Source: Rhodobacteraceae bacterium QY30
Lineage (GTDB): Bacteria > Pseudomonadota > Alphaproteobacteria > Rhodobacterales > Rhodobacteraceae
Direction: 5' to 3'
Assembly (NCBI GenBank): GCA_002356635.1
Contig: CP023454.1
Coordinates: forward strand, 2,402,501 to 2,466,500
DNA: 64,000 bases
This document shows positions 57,048 through 64,000 of the stretch, in pieces (position 1 is the stretch's first letter; the number at the start of each line of letters is the position of its first letter). A model generated the notes under the pieces. The model was not told the origin of the DNA. It worked only from the letters and a program-made list of their open reading frames with translations, and searched no databases. The position numbers were made by a program, and so were the translations under genes.

Positions 57048-59369
57048 ATGCCGTCATTCTCGAACACGCTGGAACAGGCGATCCATGCGGCTCTCGCACT
57101 CGCCAATTCCCGCAAGCACGAACTTGCGACGCTGGAACACCTTCTGCTGGCTCTGACCGACGAACCCGACGCCGCCCGCGTCATGCGGGCCTGCTCGGTC
57201 GACCTTGAAGAGCTGAAGCGCACGCTGGTCGAATTCATCGACGACGACCTGTCGACGCTGGTCACCACCGTCGAAGGGTCGGAAGCGGTGCCTACCGCAG
57301 CCTTCCAGCGCGTCATCCAGCGCGCCGCGATCCATGTCCAGTCCTCGGGCCGGACCGAAGTCACGGGCGCCAACGTGCTGGTCGCGATCTTTGCCGAGCG
57401 CGAATCGAACGCGGCCTATTTCCTGCAGGAACAGGACATGACGCGCTATGACGCGGTGAATTTCATCGCCCATGGCGTGGCCAAGGATCCGTCCTTCGGC
57501 GAAAACCGCCCGATCTCGGGCGCGTCGGACCCGGTCGAGGAATCGAAACCCGTGACAGAGGGCGAAGCGAAGGAATCGGCGCTGGCGAAATACTGCGTCG
57601 ACCTGAACGCAAAGTCGCACAAGGGCGACATCGACCCGCTGATCGGGCGCGATGCCGAAGTGGAACGCTGCATCCAGGTGCTGTGCCGCCGCCGCAAGAA
57701 CAACCCGCTTCTGGTGGGCGATCCGGGCGTGGGCAAGACCGCCATCGCCGAAGGCCTCGCGCTGAAGATCACGCGCGGCGAAACGCCGGAAATCCTGCGC
57801 CATTCGACGATCTTCTCGCTCGACATGGGCGCCCTTCTGGCTGGCACCCGCTACCGCGGTGACTTCGAGGAACGGCTGAAGGCGGTCGTGAAGGAACTGG
57901 AAGACCATCCCGACGCGATCCTGTTCATCGACGAGATCCACACCGTCATCGGCGCCGGTGCCACGTCTGGCGGGGCGATGGATGCCTCGAACCTGCTCAA
58001 GCCCGCGCTGCAAGGCGGCAAGCTTCGCTGCATGGGCTCGACCACCTACAAGGAGTTCCGTCAGCACTTCGAAAAGGACCGCGCCCTGTCGCGCCGGTTC
58101 CAGAAGATCGATGTGAACGAACCCTCGGTCGGAGATTCGGTGAAGATCCTCATGGGCTTGAAGCCGTATTTCGAAAAGCATCACGACCTGCACTACACCA
58201 AGGACGCGATCAAGTCGGCGGTGGAACTGGCCGCGCGCTACATCCACGACCGCAAACTGCCCGACAAGGCCATCGACGTGATCGACGAGGCCGGCGCGGC
58301 CCAGCATCTGCTGGCCGAATCGAAGCGTCGCAAGACCATCACGCCGAAGGAAATCGAGGCGGTGGTCGCCAAGATCGCCCGCATCCCGCCGCGCAACGTG
58401 TCGAAGGACGATGCCGAAGTGCTGCGCGATCTGGAAAAGACGCTCAAACGCGTGGTCTTTGGCCAGGACAAGGCGATCGAGGCGCTGTCGTCCGCGATCA
58501 AGCTGGCGCGCGCTGGTCTGCGGGAACCCGAAAAGCCCATCGGCAACTACCTGTTCGCCGGGCCGACTGGTGTGGGCAAGACCGAAGTCGCCAAGCAACT
58601 GGCCGACAGCCTGGGGGTCGAACTCCTGCGCTTCGACATGTCCGAATACATGGAGAAACACGCCGTTTCGCGTCTGATCGGCGCGCCCCCGGGCTATGTC
58701 GGTTTCGATCAGGGCGGCATGCTCACCGATGGCGTCGACCAGCATCCGCATTGCGTGCTTCTGCTCGATGAAATCGAAAAGGCCCACCCGGATGTCTACA
58801 ACATCCTTCTGCAGGTGATGGACCACGGCAAGCTGACCGATCATAACGGCCGGCAGGTGGATTTCCGCAACGTGATCCTGATCATGACGTCGAACGCGGG
58901 CGCTGCCGACCAGGCGAAGGCGGCGATCGGCTTTGGCCGCGACCGGCGCGAAGGCGAAGACACCGCAGCGATCGAGCGGACCTTCACGCCGGAATTCCGC
59001 AACCGTCTGGATGCCGTCATCAGCTTCGCGCCGCTGTCGCGCGAGGTGATCCTGCAGGTCGTCGACAAGTTCATCCTGCAGCTTGAAGCGCAGCTCATGG
59101 ACCGCAATGTCCATATCGAGCTGACGCCCGAGGCGGGCAACTGGCTCGCGGAACGCGGCTATGACGACCGGATGGGCGCTCGCCCGCTGGGGCGCGTCAT
59201 CCAGGAGCACATCAAGAAGCCCCTGGCCGAAGAACTGCTGTTTGGAAAACTGACGAAGGGCGGCGTGGTCCGTGTGTCGGTGAAGGATGATGCCATCGTC
59301 CTGACGGCCGAGGAACCGAAGAAACCGCAACTGACGGGATCGCGCCCGCCGCTGCTGACCGCCGACTAA
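57048..59369 (+). CDS. clpA: ATP-dependent Clp protease ATP-binding subunit ClpA
   Basis: 773-residue Hsp100 unfoldase that feeds ClpP. Order: N-terminal Clp-N domain ([16 protein letters not shown]...), D1 AAA+ with [13 protein letters not shown] (about 224-236) and FIDEIHT, D2 AAA+ with [13 protein letters not shown] and LLDEIEK. The long middle coiled coil of ClpB is absent, which identifies ClpA. AAAGGAG lies eight bases upstream of the ATG. No clpS is seen next to it. Confidence 0.97.
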   Translation: MPSFSNTLEQAIHAALALANSRKHELATLEHLLLALTDEPDAARVMRACSVDLEELKRTLVEFIDDDLSTLVTTVEGSEAVPTAAFQRVIQRAAIHVQSSGRTEVTGANVLVAIFAERESNAAYFLQEQDMTRYDAVNFIAHGVAKDPSFGENRPISGASDPVEESKPVTEGEAKESALAKYCVDLNAKSHKGDIDPLIGRDAEVERCIQVLCRRRKNNPLLVGDPGVGKTAIAEGLALKITRGETPEILRHSTIFSLDMGALLAGTRYRGDFEERLKAVVKELEDHPDAILFIDEIHTVIGAGATSGGAMDASNLLKPALQGGKLRCMGSTTYKEFRQHFEKDRALSRRFQKIDVNEPSVGDSVKILMGLKPYFEKHHDLHYTKDAIKSAVELAARYIHDRKLPDKAIDVIDEAGAAQHLLAESKRRKTITPKEIEAVVAKIARIPPRNVSKDDAEVLRDLEKTLKRVVFGQDKAIEALSSAIKLARAGLREPEKPIGNYLFAGPTGVGKTEVAKQLADSLGVELLRFDMSEYMEKHAVSRLIGAPPGYVGFDQGGMLTDGVDQHPHCVLLLDEIEKAHPDVYNILLQVMDHGKLTDHNGRQVDFRNVILIMTSNAGAADQAKAAIGFGRDRREGEDTAAIERTFTPEFRNRLDAVISFAPLSREVILQVVDKFILQLEAQLMDRNVHIELTPEAGNWLAERGYDDRMGARPLGRVIQEHIKKPLAEELLFGKLTKGGVVRVSVKDDAIVLTAEEPKKPQLTGSRPPLLTAD

Positions 59370-59383
59370 GGTTCTGGAAAACA

Positions 59384-59408
59384 CTCCGGGCAGGTCCACT
59401 GCCCGGAG
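59384..59408 (+). terminator. First hairpin after clpA
   Basis: Perfect 10-bp stem CTCCGGGCAG (59384-59393) and CTGCCCGGAG (59399-59408), loop GTCCA, 15 bases after the clpA stop. No T-run. Confidence 0.6.
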
Positions 59409-59432
59409 ATGGCGCCATCAGCGCCAAAGCAA

Positions 59433-59456
59433 AAGGCCGGGGTGTCCCCCGGCCTT
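59433..59456. terminator. Bidirectional terminator between clpA and the Gln-rich gene
   Basis: Perfect 10-bp stem AAGGCCGGGG (59433-59442) and CCCCGGCCTT (59447-59456), loop TGTC. Serves clpA on the plus strand and the small leftward gene on the minus strand. Confidence 0.8.
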
Positions 59457-59476
59457 ACCCGTTTCCCCACAGGGTT

Positions 59477-59662
59477 TTATTTCCGGTCGGGCGAGCGCTG
59501 CTGCTGTTGCTGCTGGCCGCCCTGCTGCTGACGCGAACGGTCATCAGCCTGATGCATCTGGCCGCTTTTCTGGTCGCGCATCCGGCCCTTGTCCTGATCG
59601 GACTGCTGGGTGGATTTGGATTTCTGGTCTTGCGACTGATTGCGGTTGTCGTTGTTGGCCAT
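59477..59662 (-). CDS. Small glutamine-rich, disordered protein
   Basis: 61 residues, almost entirely Q, D, S, N, K and R, with no hydrophobic core: begins MANNDNRNQSQDQ and ends GGQQQQQQRSPDRK. A textbook AGGAGG lies nine bases before the ATG at 59662, and a terminator follows, so it is very likely a real, well-translated gene. No family is recognised. The composition suggests an intrinsically disordered, hydrophilin-like stress or desiccation protein; this is inference. Confidence 0.75.
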   Translation of the reverse strand: MANNDNRNQSQDQKSKSTQQSDQDKGRMRDQKSGQMHQADDRSRQQQGGQQQQQQRSPDRK

Positions 59663-59821
59663 GATATGGTCCTCCTTCGACCGGTTTCGTGAACCGGCAC
59701 GGAATAACGCCTTCGGGGGCCTGCCGTTCCGGGTTGTCCGCGTGACCCCAATCCCGGATTCGGCCATTTCCTGCCCGGCCTTGCGCCAATTCCGGCCCAA
59801 TCGGGGACTGTCACGACAACT

Positions 59822-61408
59822 TCAACGCTCGGTCAGCTTCAGCTCGATCCGCCGGTTCTGGGCCCGCGCCTCGGCGCTCTCGCCCGGCGCGACGGGGCGA
59901 TATTCGCCAAAACCGGTCGCCGCCATCCGTTCCGGGGGAAAGCCCAGATCCTGCTGCATGTAGCGCACCACCGAGAGCGCCCGCGCCTGGCTCAGCTGCC
60001 AGTTGTCCTTGAACTCGCCCAGGCCGGACAGCGGCACGTTGTCGGTGTGGCCATCCACCCGGATGATCCAGTCAAGCTCCGGCGGAATTTCGGCCGCCAC
60101 CTGGTTCAGGATCTGGACCACGCCTGCGATCTGCGCCTTGCCTTCGGGCAACAACTCGGCAGAGCCGGGCGCAAACAGAACCTCCGAGGAAAAGACGAAC
60201 CGGTCACCCACCACCCGCACGCCTTCGCGCCCTGCAAGAACCTGACTCAGCCGACCGAAGAACTCCGACCGATAGCGCGCAAGGTCGGTGTTTTCCGCTT
60301 TCAGCCGCTCGGCCTCGGCCTGGACCCGTTCACGCTCGGCCGTTTCCAGTTCGGCCCGCCGCTTCTGTTCTGCCGCGACTTGAGCCAGCGCCGAATTCAG
60401 CTGCGTTCCCAACGCCTCGATCTGGACCTTGGCCTGGCTGTCGCGCGCCGCCGAGGCATCGAGAAGCCCCTGCAAAGATGCCAGTTGGCCGCGAAGCGCC
60501 GTCACCTGTTCGCTCAGAAGTGCCAGTTTCCGTTGGCCATCCGCCGAGACCGCCTTTTCATGGGCCAGCGCCTTTTCCGCCGCCGCCAGCAGGCCCGCGC
60601 GCCGCTGCGCCTCGGTCAGTTCCCCCGCCTGCCCGACCCGCGCGGCATTGGCGGCGGCCAGCAGGGTCAGTGTCTCCTCGGCCTTCTTGCGCTGCTCCTC
60701 CAGCGCCAGCGACATGGCCGTCAGTTCGTCGGTCGAGGACTTCAGCCTTTCGCGCAGCGCCGCGGCCGCCGCCGCTTCGGTCAGCCGCGCCGTTTCCGCG
60801 TCGGACAGCTTTGTTCCGGCTTCCTCGTTCCGGCGCCGCAGGTCCGCGACCAGCGCCATCAACGCATCGCGCCGCGCCGCCGCCAGACGCGCGGCCTCGG
60901 CGTTGGCGTCCACCTCGGTCCGGGCCTTGGCAAGGGCCAGGTTCAGCGCCTCCTGATCCGACATCAGCTTGTCACGCGCGGCAGTCAGGTCCGCCACCTG
61001 TCCCCGTGCCCGGTCGCGCTCGGACAGCAGCGAGGCCACCTGTGCCTCGAAGCTGGTGATCCGCGCGGTGGCGGCGCCCAGATCGCCCTTCGTCTGGTCC
61101 AGCGAAGCGGTCAGCGAGGCGACCAGCGCCGTCTGCCGGTCCAGATCGCCGGCCAGTGCCGCAACCTGCCCCGACAGGTCCGCCGTCCGGGCGCGTTCCA
61201 TCCCCAGCGCATCGCCCAGTTGCGCCAGTTGGGCATTCAGCGCGCTCAGTTCGGTGTTCTTTTCGCTGATCGTGTCGCGCAGCGAGAACTGCACGATCAT
61301 GAACACCGTCAGCACGAACATCAGCACCATGACGAGGGCGGTCATCACGTCCAGGAACCCCGGCCAGATCGAAGCCGGGCTGCGGGATCCGCGCGCGTTC
61401 AGGGCCAC
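59822..61408 (-). CDS. MotB/OmpA-like peptidoglycan-binding protein with long coiled coil
   Basis: 528 residues. One N-terminal transmembrane helix with the acidic residue typical of MotB-type channels just at its start (D20 in FLDVMTALVMVLMF). A predicted coiled coil of about 330 residues follows (about 50-380; heptads rich in A, L, E, R, Q). The C-terminal OmpA/MotB domain has DGHTDNVPLSGLGEFKDNWQLS and ends AQNRRIELKLTER. It lies 4 bases after the MotA-like gene, the two forming one unit. It is not in a flagellar context. Function is unknown. Confidence 0.85.
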   Translation of the reverse strand: MALNARGSRSPASIWPGFLDVMTALVMVLMFVLTVFMIVQFSLRDTISEKNTELSALNAQLAQLGDALGMERARTADLSGQVAALAGDLDRQTALVASLTASLDQTKGDLGAATARITSFEAQVASLLSERDRARGQVADLTAARDKLMSDQEALNLALAKARTEVDANAEAARLAAARRDALMALVADLRRRNEEAGTKLSDAETARLTEAAAAAALRERLKSSTDELTAMSLALEEQRKKAEETLTLLAAANAARVGQAGELTEAQRRAGLLAAAEKALAHEKAVSADGQRKLALLSEQVTALRGQLASLQGLLDASAARDSQAKVQIEALGTQLNSALAQVAAEQKRRAELETAERERVQAEAERLKAENTDLARYRSEFFGRLSQVLAGREGVRVVGDRFVFSSEVLFAPGSAELLPEGKAQIAGVVQILNQVAAEIPPELDWIIRVDGHTDNVPLSGLGEFKDNWQLSQARALSVVRYMQQDLGFPPERMAATGFGEYRPVAPGESAEARAQNRRIELKLTER

Positions 61409-61412
61409 CGCT

Positions 61413-62579
61413 CTAACTCCGGCGCGCGGGCGGCACCGGCTGGCCCAGCGCCCGCACCGCCTTGGTCAGTTGCGCCAGGTCCGAGCGCAGGTCGGCCAGG
61501 CTTTCCTGACGCCCGCCCGCGACTTCTTCCAGAAGGCGCAGAAGCTGCACGTCGATCGAACGCAGGCGCATACGGCTTTCGGCGTCGGTGCCGGAATAGC
61601 CCCCCTCGGCATGGGTCGCCTCCATCAGCGCAACGATCCGCTCCTGTCCTGTCGCGATCCGCGCCAAAACCTCGGCCATCGGGCCGGTCTGAGCCCCCGC
61701 CAGAAGGCCCGCCAACCGTTCCTCGGCAAGGTCGCGGGCTTGTTCGCTGCGTTCCAGCACCGCCTGAACGGCCTCCAGCCGCTCGGACATCTGGTCGAAG
61801 GCTTCGGCGAACATTGCGGCATCCGCCTGCCCCTCGCCATCGCCCGACGACAGACCAAGGCGTGTGAAGCTCGACAGCCAGTCCTCAAGCTCCCGGTAGA
61901 AGCGGTTCTGGCCGTGGCCTGCGAACAGTTCCAGCAGCCCGACCACCAACGAACCGGCCAGCCCCAGAAGCGAGGACGAAAAGGCCGTACCCATGCCGCC
62001 CAGTTGCGCCTCAAGCCCCGTCATCAGCTTCTGGAAGACCTCGACGCTGGACTCCCCTTCCTTCGGTGCCAGCGCCCGGATCGTGTCGACGACGGCCGGG
62101 ACCGTTGTGGTCAATCCGTAAAGCGTGCCAAGAAGGCCAAGGAAAATCAGCAGATTCGTCAGATAGCGCGTGATGTCCCGCGCCTCTTCGATGCGGGCCG
62201 AGACGGATTCCAGGATCGAGCGGGCCGAGGAATAGGGGATCTGCCCGGCGCGGCTGCCACGCACGCGGAACAGATGGGCCAGCGGCGCCAGAAGTCGGGG
62301 CGCGGCGCGTTCGCCTTCGGTCTGACCGCGGGCGAAGGCCTCGATCCAGCTGACCGACTGCACCAGCTGTGCCACCTGCCAGAAACAGGTCAGGACGCCG
62401 ATGCCAAAGACGAACAGGATCGTGCCGTTCAGCCAGGGGTTGTCGACGAAGACCGTCAGGATCTTGCCATACAGGATCGATGCCCCGGCCGCGACCAGCG
62501 CCAGGACGACCAGCATCATCAGGATCTGTCGAACCGGTTGCGAAAACAAAGGATCGACCTTGCGCACCGGTCTGTCCAT
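61413..62579 (-). CDS. MotA/TolQ/ExbB-type membrane protein
   Basis: 388 residues. Four transmembrane segments: about residues 18-38, 50-72, 140-165 (LTNLLIFLGLLGTLYGLTTT) and 190-215 (MGTAFSSSLLGLAGSLVVGL), the last two being the MotA/TolQ proton-channel signature with Thr and Ser/Gly pattern. A cytoplasmic coiled-coil C-terminus of about 150 residues follows. The start MDRPVRKVDPLF at 62579 is chosen over the open frame to 62648. It pairs with the MotB-like product to form a likely proton-driven energising complex. Confidence 0.85.
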   Translation of the reverse strand: MDRPVRKVDPLFSQPVRQILMMLVVLALVAAGASILYGKILTVFVDNPWLNGTILFVFGIGVLTCFWQVAQLVQSVSWIEAFARGQTEGERAAPRLLAPLAHLFRVRGSRAGQIPYSSARSILESVSARIEEARDITRYLTNLLIFLGLLGTLYGLTTTVPAVVDTIRALAPKEGESSVEVFQKLMTGLEAQLGGMGTAFSSSLLGLAGSLVVGLLELFAGHGQNRFYRELEDWLSSFTRLGLSSGDGEGQADAAMFAEAFDQMSERLEAVQAVLERSEQARDLAEERLAGLLAGAQTGPMAEVLARIATGQERIVALMEATHAEGGYSGTDAESRMRLRSIDVQLLRLLEEVAGGRQESLADLRSDLAQLTKAVRALGQPVPPARRS

Positions 62580-62644
62580 CAGGCTGCCCCATCCTGCCTT
62601 GTGGTTTCGCGGAACAATAGGCGGGGCGCCGGGGCCTGCCAAGG

Positions 62645-63184
62645 TCAATCGCCGCGATGCGCGCGCACCTGCAGCGCCAGCCGGTCCAGATCGGCGTCGG
62701 AAATGCCCAGTTCGGTCAGATGTGCCGCCGTCGCATACAGGTAATCGGCGTTCGGCCCCCGCACGCCCGTCCGTTCGGCGATGACCCGCGCCTGATCCTC
62801 CAGCGTCAGGGAACCGGCATACTGGTCATGTTCCCGGTTGATGACGAAGGTCAGGGCCGTCACCTCGGCCCCCTGCTCCAGCCGGATGGGCAGCCAGGCC
62901 TCGTGATAGGCGTAGGAGATCAGTTCGCGTTCGCGCAGGTAGGCGACCGTCGCATCCGCCGCCTTGTCCTCGACCCGGTAGGCAACCCCCTGGCAAGCCG
63001 CGCCCGCCTCGGCGTCCAGCGCCAGGACCAGACCGGGCGCCTCGGGCGTGCCGCGGTAGTGGATCGAGTGCATGCAGAACGACCGGCGCCATCCCGCCAG
63101 CATCGCACGCTGACGCTCGGCAAAGACAAAGCCCGGATCCCAGATCAGGGAGCCATAGGCAAAGACCCAGAGCGGGCGTTCCAT
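62645..63184 (-). CDS. Gamma-glutamylcyclotransferase (ChaC-like)
   Basis: 179 residues. N-terminal WVFAYGSLIWDPGF with the YGSL substrate loop, then RSFCMHSIHYRGTPEAPGLVLAL, both ChaC signatures; the catalytic Glu lies in the later YLRERELIS region. ChaC enzymes split glutathione to 5-oxoproline and Cys-Gly. AAGGA lies nine bases before the ATG at 63184. Divergent from the DUF2125 gene. Confidence 0.92.
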   Translation of the reverse strand: MERPLWVFAYGSLIWDPGFVFAERQRAMLAGWRRSFCMHSIHYRGTPEAPGLVLALDAEAGAACQGVAYRVEDKAADATVAYLRERELISYAYHEAWLPIRLEQGAEVTALTFVINREHDQYAGSLTLEDQARVIAERTGVRGPNADYLYATAAHLTELGISDADLDRLALQVRAHRGD

Positions 63185-63281
63185 CGTTCCGATCCTTTTC
63201 CGGCCGGCCGGAGGTAGCGGCACTGGCCCTGTCCTGACGCGAAGGATAAACTTGGCACCGGGCAAGGGAAAGGGCTGTGGA

Positions 63282-64000
63282 ATGGTTGTGCGGATGCGGC
63301 GTCTGGTGGCCCTGGTTCTGATCGCCGCGGCGCTTTACGGCGGCTATTGGGTCATCGGATCACGCGCTACGCTGGCCGGGGCCCGGCAGGCGCTGGACGG
63401 GATGAAGGCGCAAGGGACGGCGGATTTCGGTGATGTCTCGATCCGGGGATTTCCGTCGCGCTTCGACCTGACGATCACCGAACCCCGGCTTCGGTCGCTG
63501 GACGGACGGATGGAATGGTCCGCGCCCTTTGCGCAGGTCTTTGCGCTGTCCTACCGGCCGAACCATGTCATCGCCGTCCTGCCCCATGACCAGAGGCTGA
63601 CAATCGCCGGCGCGCCTCTGGCCATCACCACGGAAGATCTGCGCGCCAGCGCGGTTCTGGGCGCCACGGGCTTGCTGCCGCTGGATCATGCACAGACGGT
63701 GGGCAAGGTACTGCGGGTGACGGATGCCGAAGGCGACGGCCTGAGCGGGTCGGAACTGCGCGCGGCGGTGCGGACGGCCGACGCGGCCCAGAACCGTTAT
63801 GACATCGCCGCCGAGGCATCGGGCCTGGCGCCGATCGGGGCCTCCGTTCCGCTTTGGACGACGGTGGCCGGGGATCCTTCGGCCACGGGCTGGCTTCGGG
63901 TGCAGACCACCGCGACCTTCGATCGCCCGCTGGATCGGAGGGCGGTGGACGGCCCGATCCGGATCACCGACCTTCAGGTATCGGCGTTGCAGGCCACCTA
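63282..64000 (+). CDS. DUF2125 domain protein, C-terminus outside window
   Basis: The frame stays open from ATG 63282 to the window edge (about 239 residues seen). N-terminal transmembrane or signal segment LVALVLIAAALYGGYWVIG, then the DUF2125-like region GDVSIRGFPSRFDLTITEPRL and APFAQVFALSYRPNHVIAVLP. Such proteins are predicted periplasmic or membrane-anchored, with unknown function. ATG 63294 is an alternative start. Confidence 0.85.
   Translation, partial: MVVRMRRLVALVLIAAALYGGYWVIGSRATLAGARQALDGMKAQGTADFGDVSIRGFPSRFDLTITEPRLRSLDGRMEWSAPFAQVFALSYRPNHVIAVLPHDQRLTIAGAPLAITTEDLRASAVLGATGLLPLDHAQTVGKVLRVTDAEGDGLSGSELRAAVRTADAAQNRYDIAAEASGLAPIGASVPLWTTVAGDPSATGWLRVQTTATFDRPLDRRAVDGPIRITDLQVSALQAT

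Noticed and set aside
59822..62579. Zorya defence system (ZorA/ZorB)
   Set aside because: The MotA/MotB-like pair fits in general type, but no ZorC, ZorD or ZorE gene is next to it; the neighbours are a ChaC-like enzyme and a DUF2125 protein.

Overview
The window is a high-GC stretch of chromosome from an alphaproteobacterium, most probably of the Rhodobacterales (Rhodobacter/Paracoccus/Gemmobacter-like). Evidence: a ctaC-ctaB-small ORF-ctaG-ctaE-SURF1 cytochrome oxidase cluster; an F1-only ATP synthase operon (atpHAGDC) without the Fo genes; a groESL operon behind a perfect CIRCE element; a phosphatidylcholine synthase; a DUF484-xerC pair; LuxR-type autoinducer receptors; a DUF2125 protein; and a family II pyrophosphatase. 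No species can be named from the sequence alone. No phage, transposase, CRISPR array or rRNA is visible, and the only tRNA recognised is tRNA-Val(CAC).

Layout. 1-7.0 kb: primosomal helicase priA (cut by the window edge), a transaldolase/FSA-family gene, DUF484-xerC, pcs, an ogt-lysR pair and a DUF1127 gene. 7.0-10.7 kb: ileS, then a cysteine-bearing Rrf2 regulator. 10.8-16.9 kb: a six-gene operon of a complete sugar- or organophosphate-type ABC importer followed by HAD and PHP hydrolases. A three-unit, 11-nt-phased Pho-box-like array lies upstream, a strong hairpin sits after the binding-protein gene, and a terminator closes the operon. 16.9-20.1 kb: tRNA-Val, an HU-like protein and lon. 20.1-21.4 kb: a divergent pair of autoinducer-binding proteins, only one with a DNA-binding domain. 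21.4-24.1 kb: tgt, MTA phosphorylase and an apt gene broken by an apparent one-base deletion.

24.1-34.7 kb: an L,D-transpeptidase, a FAD-linked oxidase, a YceI protein, then a nine-gene leftward run: ctaC-ctaB-small ORF-ctaG-ctaE-SURF1-thrC-M16 peptidase-GNAT. 34.8-40.4 kb: tldD, dprA with a CtrA-like box, a 660-bp region without a recognisable gene, and groESL. 40.4-50.0 kb: mostly rightward metabolic genes (TraB/GumN protein, Mn pyrophosphatase, HAD, MaoC, ribF, YcgN, threonine aldolase, prs, an outer-membrane beta-barrel candidate) with a leftward hydrolase/isomerase pair. 50.1-55.0 kb: atpHAGDC. 55.3-64 kb: a methyltransferase divergent from gloB, clpA, a tiny glutamine-rich protein, a MotB-like/MotA-like pair with a very long coiled coil, a ChaC-like cyclotransferase and the start of a DUF2125 gene.

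Most of the window is ordinary core genome. The parts most worth a second look are the ABC-HAD-PHP operon, the LuxR pair with its palindrome, the non-flagellar MotA/MotB-like pair, the frameshifted apt, the CtrA-like box at dprA, and a dispersed repeat-like motif that also occurs in frame inside ileS.
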